Below the pieces are notes generated by a model. The model saw only the letters and a program-made list of their open reading frames with translations. It made no database searches and had not been told where the DNA came from. A stretch of DNA of 14,553 nucleotides from Burkholderiales bacterium. GTDB lineage: Bacteria > Actinomycetota > Thermoleophilia > Gaiellales > Gaiellaceae. Shown here piece by piece: positions 5,571 to 12,622 of this stretch. The stretch spans positions 1 to 14,553 of the forward strand of contig JAICUZ010000032.1 of the NCBI GenBank assembly GCA_025935595.1, in the 5' to 3' direction. Both the position numbers and the translations under genes were made by a program. Positions within the stretch are counted from its first letter, which is position 1. Every line of letters begins with the position of its first letter.

Positions 5571-7646
5571 ATGGCGAAGCGGCGCCACGACGACGTCGAC
5601 TTCATCCTGGCGCACCGCGGGCGCAAGCGGAAGCGCGCCGAGCGGGTTCGCCGCCGCCGCCGCGCCGGCGTGATCGCCGCGACGGTGCTGATCGTGATCG
5701 GGATCGCCTTCGCGACGCTCGGGCTCGGTGCGGGCGCGGCGCTGACGACAGGCTGTGACTTGAACGCGCTGCGGCCGACGGACATCGGCGCCAACTCGTT
5801 CGTCTACGCCGACGACGGCTCGCTGCTCGGGTCGATCCCGGCCGAGCGCAACCGCGAGCCGGTGTCGCTCGGCCAGATGTCCGCGTGGCTGCCGAAGGCG
5901 ACGGTCTCGATCGAGGACCGCCGCTATTGGCAGCACGGCGCCGTCGACTACGTCGGCATCGCCCGTGCCGCGTGGGCGGACGTGACCGCCGGACGCGCGG
6001 TCCAGGGCGGCTCGACGATCACCCAGCAGCTCGTGCGAAACCTCTACACGGGCAGCGAGAAGACGTTCAACCGGAAGCTCAAGGAGGCGTGCCTCGCGAT
6101 CAAGCTCTCGCGCAAGTGGTCGAAGCCGCGGATCCTCGACGAATACCTGAACACCGTCTACTACGGCAACCACGCGTACGGCGTCGAGGCGGCCGCGCAG
6201 ACGTACTTCTCCAAGCACGCGAGCGAACTGACGTTGCTGCAGTCCGCGATGCTGGCCGGCCTGCCACAGGCGCCGTCGGACTACGACCCGCTGCACAACG
6301 CGCGCGCCGCGCTCGCCCGCCGCGACGAAGTGCTGCGCGCGCTTTTCGCGAACCGGCAGATCACCCAGCACCAGTTCGACGTCGCGATCCGGTCGCGGTC
6401 GCTCGGCCTGAAGCCGGGCCGCGTCTACTCGACCATCAAGCAGCCGTACTTCTTCTCCTACGTGATCGACCAGCTCGAGCGGCAGTACGGCGCGACGACC
6501 GTGCGCCAGGGTGGGTTGAAGGTCTACACGACGATCGATCCGCGGCTGCAGCGCCTCGCGCGGAAGGCGATTCTCGACGTCCTGCCGTACAAGACGGATC
6601 CCGCGGCGGCGGTGGTGTCGGTCGAGCCGGGCACCGGCGCGATCCGCGCGATGGCCGCGGTCGTCCGTACGAAGGGGAACCAGTTCAACCTTGCCGCACA
6701 ATCGACGCGCCAGGCAGGCTCGACGTTCAAGACGCTCGTGCTCGCGTCCGCCATCGAGCAAGGCGCCGACCCGGACTCCACGTACTACACGTCAGCGCCG
6801 TTCACGTGCTCGACCGGCGGGTGGTGCAACGCAGAGAAGCCGTGGGACGTGCACACGTACGACAACACGTACAACGGCAGCGAGTCGGTGACGCGGGCGA
6901 CGCTGCAGTCCGACAACACCGTCTACGCCCAGCTGACCCTCGACGTCGGGCCGCGCTACGTGTGGCAGATGGCACACCGGCTCGGAATCACCATGCAGCC
7001 GGACACGCCGGTGGCGTCCATCGGGCTCGGGAGCCTCGCCGTGTCGCCGCTCGACATGGCCGCCGCCTACTCGACGTTCCCGGCGATGGGTATCTACGCC
7101 AAGCCGATGGCGATCACCAAGGTGATCCTGCCCGGCGGGAAGGTCGACGCGGCGTCGGGCTGGGGGAAGCCGCAGGCGAAGCGGGCGGTCTCGCAGGGTG
7201 TTGCCTGGAAGGTCAACGACGTGCTGAAGCAGAACGCGCAGTACGGAACCGGCGCCGGCTCGGGCGACGGGATCCATCCGAACGCCGGCAAGACGGGAAC
7301 GACGGAGGATCACGCCGACGCGTGGTTCGACGGCTATACGCGCCAGCTCACGACGGTCGTCTGGATGGGGTATCCGAAGGGCGAGATCCCGATGACGAGC
7401 GTGCACGGCGTGCCGGTCGCGGGCGCGACGTTCGCCGTGCCGATCTGGCACGAGTACATGGCGGCGGCGCTGTACCACCACAAGGTGCTCGACTTCCCGT
7501 CACCGGACAAGTACCCGGTGTGGCGTGGGCTCAGCCACGGGTATTACGGGCACCTCGGCTCGTACTACACGCCGCCGCCCGTCACGACGACGGCGCCGAC
7601 GACGACGTACGCGCCGATCGTTCCGCGCGCGCCGACGCAGCACTGA
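5571..7646 (+). CDS. Class A penicillin-binding protein (transglycosylase/transpeptidase)
   Basis: This bifunctional peptidoglycan synthase has 691 residues. It has a basic cytoplasmic N-terminus (1-31, rich in Arg/Lys) and one membrane anchor (about 32-58). The GT51 glycosyltransferase domain has its catalytic Glu in SIEDRRYWQHG (E115) and the GGSTITQQLVRNLY motif (147-159). The penicillin-binding transpeptidase domain has STFK (Ser384 nucleophile, Lys387), SDN (447-449) and KTGT (574-577). A Cys pair at 413 and 419 (FTCSTGGWCN) could form a disulfide outside the cell. The tail (666-691) is rich in Pro and Thr. The enzyme polymerises lipid II and cross-links stem peptides on the outer face of the membrane. 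It starts 1 nt after the mscS stop, and its TGA directly abuts the stop of the convergent kinase gene, which has a similar Thr/Pro tail. Confidence 0.95.
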   Translation: MAKRRHDDVDFILAHRGRKRKRAERVRRRRRAGVIAATVLIVIGIAFATLGLGAGAALTTGCDLNALRPTDIGANSFVYADDGSLLGSIPAERNREPVSLGQMSAWLPKATVSIEDRRYWQHGAVDYVGIARAAWADVTAGRAVQGGSTITQQLVRNLYTGSEKTFNRKLKEACLAIKLSRKWSKPRILDEYLNTVYYGNHAYGVEAAAQTYFSKHASELTLLQSAMLAGLPQAPSDYDPLHNARAALARRDEVLRALFANRQITQHQFDVAIRSRSLGLKPGRVYSTIKQPYFFSYVIDQLERQYGATTVRQGGLKVYTTIDPRLQRLARKAILDVLPYKTDPAAAVVSVEPGTGAIRAMAAVVRTKGNQFNLAAQSTRQAGSTFKTLVLASAIEQGADPDSTYYTSAPFTCSTGGWCNAEKPWDVHTYDNTYNGSESVTRATLQSDNTVYAQLTLDVGPRYVWQMAHRLGITMQPDTPVASIGLGSLAVSPLDMAAAYSTFPAMGIYAKPMAITKVILPGGKVDAASGWGKPQAKRAVSQGVAWKVNDVLKQNAQYGTGAGSGDGIHPNAGKTGTTEDHADAWFDGYTRQLTTVVWMGYPKGEIPMTSVHGVPVAGATFAVPIWHEYMAAALYHHKVLDFPSPDKYPVWRGLSHGYYGHLGSYYTPPPVTTTAPTTTYAPIVPRAPTQH

Positions 7647-7668
7647 TCAGGGCGTCGTAGTCGTCGTC
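7598..7668. repeat. Inverted repeat spanning the PBP/kinase stop junction
   Basis: GACGACGAC at 7598-7606 is matched by its reverse complement GTCGTCGTC at 7660-7668, with the two abutting stop codons (TGATCA, 7644-7649) between them. The repeat comes from the ACG-rich codons of both Thr-rich tails. It might fold in transcripts from either strand, but the 53-nt loop and lack of a T-tract argue against a standard terminator. Confidence 0.35.
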
Positions 7669-7960
7669 TCCGCAGTGGTCGTCGCCGGCTCGGTCGTCAC
7701 CGGAGTCGTGTCGGTCGTCGTTGCGACGGTGCTCGTCGCGGGAGCCGTGGTCGTCGGCGGTGGCGGTGCCGTCGTCACGGGCGCGGTCGTGGTCGGTGGG
7801 TGGGTGGTGGTCGACGGTGTCGTGATCGTCGTGGGGGCGGTCGTCGTCTGCGGCGCGGTGGTCGGCTCCGTCGTCGCCGGAGTTGTCGGTGTCGCCGTGT
7901 GCGTCGTCGGCTTGACGGTCGGGAGGTCGAGCGTCGGGACCGTTTGCGTCGTGCCACCGC
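7647..7960 (-). repeat. Low-complexity Thr/Pro-coding region
   Basis: On the minus strand this stretch is a run of ACG/ACC/ACA, CCG and GCG codons encoding the extracellular tail of the kinase in degenerate TTTAP/TTP units. On the plus strand it appears as a GTC/GTG/GCG run that creates long spurious open frames. Variable copy number by slippage is plausible. Confidence 0.7.
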
Positions 7961-8885
7961 GGTCGCGATGGGTGAGCGCGAGCGCGACTGCTCCGCCGGC
8001 GAGCAGGAGCACGACGGCCGCGATCGCTGCGAAGAGCGGGAACCGGCCGCGGCGAGGAGGCGGGACGATGATCTGCGTCGCGGGCTCGAGCTGCTGCCCG
8101 CCCAGCGCGACCAGGAGTGCGGCTCCATCGGCCGGGCGTGCCGCCGGATCCTTCGCGAGCGCCGCTGCGGCGAGCGCCGCGAGGTCCGCCGGCGCATCGC
8201 TTCGCAGTTCGTCGACGGGCGGCGGCGCGTCCTCGCGATGCATGCGCACGAGCTCCATCGCGTTCTTGGCGGTGAAGGGAAGCCGCCCCGTCAAGAGCCG
8301 GAAGAGGATGACGCCGAACGAATAGACGTCGCTCGCCGGCCCGGCGACCGCTCCGGTCGCCTGCTCGGGCGAGAGGTACGACGCCGTCCCGAGAACCGTC
8401 CCCGTCTCGGTCAGCGTGCCGGTGCCGCGCATGCGCGCGATCCCGAAGTCGGCGATCTTCGCGCGCCCCTCTGCGTCGAAGAGGATGTTCGCGGGCTTCA
8501 GGTCGCGGTGGACCAGCCCTCGCTCGTGCGCGTGCGCGAGCCCCGCCGCGACATCGCCGGCGATCCGGCGCGTCTCGTCATCGGGCAGCGGCTGCCCGGT
8601 TCCGAGGCGATCCTCGAGTGATCCTCCTTGCAGGCACTCGAGCACCATGAACGGACGGCCCTCCGACTCGCCGTAGTCGTAGAGCGCGACGATGTTCTCG
8701 TGGGACAGCGCCGCCACGGCATGCGCCTCACGCTCGAAACGCTGCCGGTCGGCGCTCGGCGCGAGGGTCTTGACCGCGACGCGGCGCGCCAGCTCGAGGT
8801 CGTCCGCTTCCCAGACAGCGCTCATCGCGCCGCGCCCGAGCGGCTCGAGCAGGCGGTACCGGCCGGCGACCAACTCCTCGCTCAT
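7647..8885 (-). CDS. Membrane Ser/Thr protein kinase, PknB-like, without PASTA domains
   Basis: This 412-residue protein has a complete Hanks-type kinase domain (about 8-265). It shows the Gly-rich loop LGRGAMSAV (16-24), Lys39 in VAVKTL, catalytic loop HRDLKPAN (126-133), DFG (146-148), SPE (172-174) and DVYSFGV (186-192). The activation loop (RMRGTGTLTETGTVLGTAS) is Thr-rich, as in autophosphorylating PknB-type kinases. One membrane helix (about 283-305) follows. The outer part (306-412) is about half Thr, with Pro and Ala, in TTTAP-like repeats, and has none of the PASTA repeats that bind cell-wall fragments in typical PknB. Such tails are frequent O-glycosylation substrates in actinobacteria, an inference here. 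The gene is convergent with the PBP and divergent from moeA, and its ATG lies 8 nt after a GATAAT -10 element. Confidence 0.94.
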   Translation of the reverse strand: MSEELVAGRYRLLEPLGRGAMSAVWEADDLELARRVAVKTLAPSADRQRFEREAHAVAALSHENIVALYDYGESEGRPFMVLECLQGGSLEDRLGTGQPLPDDETRRIAGDVAAGLAHAHERGLVHRDLKPANILFDAEGRAKIADFGIARMRGTGTLTETGTVLGTASYLSPEQATGAVAGPASDVYSFGVILFRLLTGRLPFTAKNAMELVRMHREDAPPPVDELRSDAPADLAALAAAALAKDPAARPADGAALLVALGGQQLEPATQIIVPPPRRGRFPLFAAIAAVVLLLAGGAVALALTHRDRGGTTQTVPTLDLPTVKPTTHTATPTTPATTEPTTAPQTTTAPTTITTPSTTTHPPTTTAPVTTAPPPPTTTAPATSTVATTTDTTPVTTEPATTTAETTTTTP

Positions 8886-8893
8886 CGGCCGGG

Positions 8894-8901
8894 ATTATCG
8901 T
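8894..8901. promoter_or_regulatory. Shared -10 region of divergent pknB-like kinase and moeA
   Basis: The plus strand reads ATTATCGT. On the minus strand GATAAT (8899-8894) matches TATAAT at five of six bases and lies 8 nt before the kinase ATG (8885). On the plus strand TATCGT (8896-8901) fits TAnnnT and lies 7 nt before a moeA GTG at 8909. The two -10 elements overlap by 4 bp, and both messages would be leaderless or have a leader of a base or two. No -35 is evident on either side. Confidence 0.5.
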
Positions 8902-8908
8902 GATCGAC

Positions 8909-10087
8909 GTGCCCGACCTCCTGACGATCGACGAGGCGCTCGCCCGCGTGCTCGAGCACGCACGGCTGTTGCCGGACGAGGAGGTCCGTGTCGCGGAGGG
9001 GGACGGGCGTGTGCTCGCGGTCGACGCGGTCGCACGCGTCGACCTCCCGCCGTTCGCGAGCTCCGCGATGGACGGGTTTGCCGTGCGCGCCGGCGACACG
9101 CCGGCGTCGCTCGCGGTCGTCGGCCGGTCTGCGGCGGGGCTCCCGGCCGACGCGGTGCTCGAGGCCGGTCAGGCGATCGCCATCTCGACCGGCGCAGTCG
9201 TTCCGGCCGGCGCCGACGCGGTCGTGCCGGTCGAGCGCACGCGCGGCGGCGGCAGCGCGGTCGAGGTCGAACGGGTCGAGCCCGGCGAGAACGTGCGTCC
9301 GCGCGGCGGGGACATCGCCGCGGGCGCGGTCGTCGTTCCTGCGGGCGCGACGTGCGGCCCGGCGCAGCTCGGCGCGCTTGCCGCAGTCGGCCTCGCGACG
9401 GTTCGGTGCGCGCGCCGGCCGCGCGTCGCAGTGCTCGCGACCGGTAGTGAGTTGCGCCCACCCGGTGAGTCGCTCGGCCCCGGGCAGATCTACGAGTCGA
9501 ACACCGTGATGCTCGCGGCGCAGCTTCGGCGCGCGGGTGCCGACGCGGAGGTCCATGGATCCGTCGCCGACGACGAGGACGCGACGCGCGCCGCCCTCGA
9601 GCGGGGGCTCGACGCCGACGTGCTGCTCACCTCCGGCGGTGTCTCGGTCGGCGAGCACGATCTCGTCCGGGGCCTGCTCGGCGAGCTCGGTGCCGTGGAG
9701 GTGTTCTGGCGCGTGGCGGTGAAGCCGGGGAAGCCCGTCGCTTTCTCGACCCGCGGGTCGACCCTCGTCTTCGGCCTGCCCGGCAACCCGGTCTCGTCGT
9801 TCGTGGGCTTCGAGCTGCTCGTCCGGCCGGCGCTTGCGGCGCTCCAAGGTGCGAGTGATCCGCGACCCGCCTTCCTGCCCGGTCGTCTCGGCATGGCGCT
9901 GCCGCGGAACGCCGCCCGCGACGAGCTCGTTCGCGCACGGACCGCCGCCGACGGCCTCGTGCAGCCGATCCGCGGGCAGGAGTCGCACATGATCGCGCGG
10001 GCAGCTCACGCGAATGCCCTCGTGCTGGTGCCGCGCGGCAGCGGCGAGCTCGCCGCCGGCAGCGCCGTCAGCTGGCTGCCGCTTTGA
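8909..10087 (+). CDS. moeA: Molybdopterin molybdenumtransferase MoeA
   Basis: MoeA inserts molybdate into adenylyl-molybdopterin in the last step of molybdenum cofactor synthesis. Taking the GTG at 8909 the product has 392 residues, normal for the family. Landmarks in order: LTIDEALARVL at the N-terminus, PPFASSAMDGFAVRAGD (about 47-63), ISTGAVVPAGADAVVPVE (92-109), RPRVAVLATGSEL (171-182), GQIYESNTVMLAAQL (192-206), LLTSGGVSVGEHDLV (239-253), KPGKPVAF and the molybdate/MPT-binding FGLPGNPVSSFV (288-299). A GTG at 8900 would add three residues but lies inside the -10 element, so 8909 is preferred. No other Mo-cofactor gene and no Moco riboswitch are visible. The 3' end overlaps the convergent sortase gene by 20 bp. 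Confidence 0.94.
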   Translation: MPDLLTIDEALARVLEHARLLPDEEVRVAEGDGRVLAVDAVARVDLPPFASSAMDGFAVRAGDTPASLAVVGRSAAGLPADAVLEAGQAIAISTGAVVPAGADAVVPVERTRGGGSAVEVERVEPGENVRPRGGDIAAGAVVVPAGATCGPAQLGALAAVGLATVRCARRPRVAVLATGSELRPPGESLGPGQIYESNTVMLAAQLRRAGADAEVHGSVADDEDATRAALERGLDADVLLTSGGVSVGEHDLVRGLLGELGAVEVFWRVAVKPGKPVAFSTRGSTLVFGLPGNPVSSFVGFELLVRPALAALQGASDPRPAFLPGRLGMALPRNAARDELVRARTAADGLVQPIRGQESHMIARAAHANALVLVPRGSGELAAGSAVSWLPL

Positions 10088-10763
10088 CGGCACGGGTCTC
10101 GCCGCCTGCCGGCGTGATCGACACGAGCGTCGCGTCGACGATGTAGCGGTGCGTCGCGAAGAAGCGCGGGTGGCACGCTTGCAGACGCAGGATCTCGCTG
10201 CCGTGGTCCTGCAACACGGACAGCTGGTCGGACCGGACGATGTAGTGGCGTCGCACCCGGTAGACGAGCGTTGCGTACGGGACGGAGAAGGTGATGTAGT
10301 CGCCGACCTCGATGTCGTCGATGTGCGCGAACGGTGCGAGATACGTCGTGCGGTGTCCCGCGACGTAGATCAGGTGCCCTTCTCCGGGCAGCGCGCTCGG
10401 TTCGTAGTGGCCGGGCCCTTTCTTGAGCGTCTCGTGGTCGGTGCCCTGGACCACCACCATCTTCAAGCCGATACGGCCGATCTGCAGACGGCCGACCGCG
10501 TCGCCGGTCCGGAGCGTGTGCCCATACGCGCGTGCTTCGGCGGCGATCTGGACTCGCACGGCGGCGAGGTCCTTGCCGTGCGTGGGTCTCGGGTGGTAGG
10601 CGTGGACGCGTCGCTCGTAGCTGTGGGAAAGGCGGTTCTGCTGGACGTGCGTGTAGAGCGCGGTGAACGGGTCCTGCCACTGCCAGACGACGACGACCCA
10701 CGCGAGCGTCAGGACGCCGGCCACGATCAGCACGGCACCGAGGATGCGGGCGACCAGCCGCAC
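10068..10763 (-). CDS. Sortase, class E-like transpeptidase
   Basis: Sortases cut a C-terminal sorting signal and join the protein to the cell wall or another acceptor. This 231-residue protein has an N-terminal membrane anchor (about 8-28), then an extracytoplasmic catalytic domain. The triad is visible: His137 in YVAGHRTTYLAPF, Cys197 in LRLQACHPRF and Arg206 in THRYIVD. The Cys-His-Pro context and size resemble actinobacterial class E enzymes, which are known to prefer LAxTG; the class call is an inference. The GTG start at 10763 shares its first base with the last base of the upstream stop (TAGTG), so translation is coupled to the M28-like gene. No obvious LPxTG/LAxTG substrate is encoded in the window. 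The 3' end overlaps moeA by 20 bp. Confidence 0.9.
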   Translation of the reverse strand: MRLVARILGAVLIVAGVLTLAWVVVVWQWQDPFTALYTHVQQNRLSHSYERRVHAYHPRPTHGKDLAAVRVQIAAEARAYGHTLRTGDAVGRLQIGRIGLKMVVVQGTDHETLKKGPGHYEPSALPGEGHLIYVAGHRTTYLAPFAHIDDIEVGDYITFSVPYATLVYRVRRHYIVRSDQLSVLQDHGSEILRLQACHPRFFATHRYIVDATLVSITPAGGETRAVKAAAS

Positions 10764-12589
10764 TAGGCTCGACGCGCGCGCGTCGTCAGCACGATCGCCC
10801 GGACGAGGCTTCGAAACGGCCCGAGCGGCGGGCGGTCGTCGCGGTCGGGATACGGGGCGTAGCGGTGTGCGGTCACGGCGACGAGTTGTGCGGCGCACGC
10901 CGCGCCCGCGAGCGTGATCGCAACCGCGGGCACGTGGACGTACCCTAGCGAGACGAGCTCCAGCAGGTACCACGGTGCGTCGAACCCGAGGCCGAACCTG
11001 ACCGCCACGGAGAGCACGATCAGCGCGGGCCCCGTGAGGCCGGCGACGAGCAAGAGCACGGCGAGCGGCCGACGCCCGAGGTGCACTTGCGGCAGCCACA
11101 GCCATGCGTGCAGCGCCGGGACGAAGAAGATGAGCGCATACGGGTTTGTTGCCAATACGAGCAACGCGACGATGCCCAGCCCGATCAGCGCAGCTGTCTC
11201 GCCAGCGAGCTGGTCCTCCGGGGTGACGGGTCGACGCGGCGCCAGGCGCGGTCGTGCGAGCAGCCAGCCGCCGAACGAGATCGCCGTGAACAGGATCAGT
11301 GCGAGCACGGGCCAGTCGCCGGTCGCGCGCGAGGCCGGGTTCGGCGGCCGCGGTTCGCCGGTCGGCCACGCGCCGAAGATGCGCAGCGCGTAGAACGCGG
11401 CGCCCGCGAACAACCACACCGCGACGCGGCTCCGCAGACTGCGAGCCGCAGGCAGGAGTGGTATGCGGCGTCGCCGGCAGTGTGCGAAGAGATCGACCAC
11501 GGCGACGAGATACGGGATGAGCAGCGTGAAGAGAACGACCTCGATCGCCCAGCCGCGCACGAACCGCTGGCCCGCCCAGACGAACGTGGTCGTCCCCTGC
11601 GCGATCTCGAGACCTTGGTCGAGTGAGCCGACGAGCTGTTGTGCCGCGCGGCCGATCTGACCGATGCGCGTCGTCGAGAGCGTGCTGCTCCGATCGGTGA
11701 AGGACTCCGGCGGTCGCGCGCCCGACGTCGTCAACGTGAGTGCCGGGATGCCGCGCGCGACGAACGGCCCCTGGCCGTAGAGGGTGAACGGGAATCCGAG
11801 GTCGATCAGCTGGGCGACGACGCTCGGGCGGCCCGGCGGTCGCTCCGTCTGCTCCTCGATCCTGCGCGCCGCGGTCTGCACGAGGCTCGCGGCCGGTGAC
11901 CGGGGGGCGTCGCCGGCGATCTCGATGCGCGGCACGCCTGACCCGCCAATTGCGTCGAGGTCGATTACCGCGACGACCGGAAACGGCGGATGCGACGCGA
12001 AGCGCAGGGCGCCGAGACCTCCGAACGCGCCCGCGTCGGTCGACAGGAACACGATCGTGTGCCCGGACCGCACGCGTGAGCCGGGCGTCGTCGAAAGCGC
12101 ATACCCGCGCGCAAGCTCGACGAGCGCCGCTGTGCCCGTCGCGTTGTCGTTTGCGCCGGTGCCGTCGCCGGGATCGTCACGGTGCGCCATCACGACGATC
12201 GCCTGTCGTGTCTGGCCGCGGGCGACGGCCCACAGGTTCTGCAGCTGCGACCGGCCCCGGCCCGGGATGGTCGCGGTCCACGTCTCCGACGAGACGGGCA
12301 GGTCGTATTGCCGCATCTGGTCGCGGAACCACCGCGCTGCCGTCAGCGAGTTCGCCCCGCCCGGCGAGCGGTCCGGATAGTGACCGGCCAGGTACGTCGC
12401 GAGCGCGCGTGTGCCCGCCCCGTCGAAGTTCGGCGGCAGTTGCGGCGGCGGGAGCGCGACCGGCCGCACGATCGAGAACGCGAGCAGGAGGACGGCGAGC
12501 GCGACGACGACGAACGAGCCGCGATAGAGACGGCCGTTCACCGGACGTTCGAGCGATCCGCGGCGGGCGCGGCGAGCAGTGCGCGCCAT
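10763..12589 (-). CDS. Polytopic M28-like (aminopeptidase-fold) membrane protein
   Basis: The 608-residue product has an N-terminal anchor (about 25-42), an extracytoplasmic M28-type domain (about 55-330), then about six or seven membrane helices (near 348-368, 388-406, 426-444, 466-500, 508-530, 540-575). The M28 domain retains HRDD (His136, Asp138), ANDNATGTAALVELAR (Asp148) and VIDLDAIGG (Asp210/212). The usual catalytic Glu-Glu is replaced by STDAGAFGG, with Asp185 in that region. The usual late His zinc ligand is not apparent in ESFTDRSSTLS. Activity is therefore doubtful. Family members are zinc exopeptidases with similar polytopic forms in some lineages. The ATG at 12589 is chosen because it precedes the basic N-terminus and membrane anchor and lies 7 nt after a GATAAC -10 element; the frame is open further upstream but there it opposes the response-regulator gene. 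It is coupled to the sortase. Confidence 0.82.
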   Translation of the reverse strand: MARTARRARRGSLERPVNGRLYRGSFVVVALAVLLLAFSIVRPVALPPPQLPPNFDGAGTRALATYLAGHYPDRSPGGANSLTAARWFRDQMRQYDLPVSSETWTATIPGRGRSQLQNLWAVARGQTRQAIVVMAHRDDPGDGTGANDNATGTAALVELARGYALSTTPGSRVRSGHTIVFLSTDAGAFGGLGALRFASHPPFPVVAVIDLDAIGGSGVPRIEIAGDAPRSPAASLVQTAARRIEEQTERPPGRPSVVAQLIDLGFPFTLYGQGPFVARGIPALTLTTSGARPPESFTDRSSTLSTTRIGQIGRAAQQLVGSLDQGLEIAQGTTTFVWAGQRFVRGWAIEVVLFTLLIPYLVAVVDLFAHCRRRRIPLLPAARSLRSRVAVWLFAGAAFYALRIFGAWPTGEPRPPNPASRATGDWPVLALILFTAISFGGWLLARPRLAPRRPVTPEDQLAGETAALIGLGIVALLVLATNPYALIFFVPALHAWLWLPQVHLGRRPLAVLLLVAGLTGPALIVLSVAVRFGLGFDAPWYLLELVSLGYVHVPAVAITLAGAACAAQLVAVTAHRYAPYPDRDDRPPLGPFRSLVRAIVLTTRARRA

Positions 12590-12596
12590 CTCCGGG

Positions 12597-12604
12597 GTTA
12601 TCCT
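12597..12604. promoter_or_regulatory. Shared -10 region of divergent M28-like/sortase and two-component operons
   Basis: The plus strand reads GTTATCCT. GATAAC on the minus strand (12602-12597) matches four of six bases of TATAAT and lies 7 nt before the M28-like ATG at 12589. TATCCT on the plus strand (12599-12604) fits TAnnnT, 18 nt before the response-regulator ATG, implying a leader of roughly 11-12 nt. The whole gap is 33 bp, so both promoters must share it. Confidence 0.45.
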
Positions 12605-12622
12605 GGCACCGCCGGAACGCCG

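Noticed and set aside
6799..6810. parS-like GTTCACGTGCTC
   Set aside because: It keeps only the central TCACGTG of TGTTTCACGTGAAACA. The right arm does not match, and it lies within conserved PBP coding sequence.
5885..7660. 591-codon plus-strand frame overlapping the PBP
   Set aside because: It is a +1 shadow with an Arg/Ala/Gly/Asp-rich product. The PBP frame contains all catalytic motifs.
7525..8325. Plus-strand open frame with Val/Gly-rich repeats
   Set aside because: It is the complement of the kinase's Thr/Pro tail and the end of the PBP. The kinase domain on the minus strand is certain.
10764..11417. N-terminal extension of the sortase frame
   Set aside because: This is another frame of the M28-like gene on the same strand. 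The GTG at 10763, coupled to the TAG, gives a standard sortase with its membrane anchor at the N-terminus.
12182..12622. Plus-strand extension in frame with the response regulator
   Set aside because: It is antisense to the M28-like gene and gives an Arg-rich product. The receiver domain begins naturally at the ATG at 12623.
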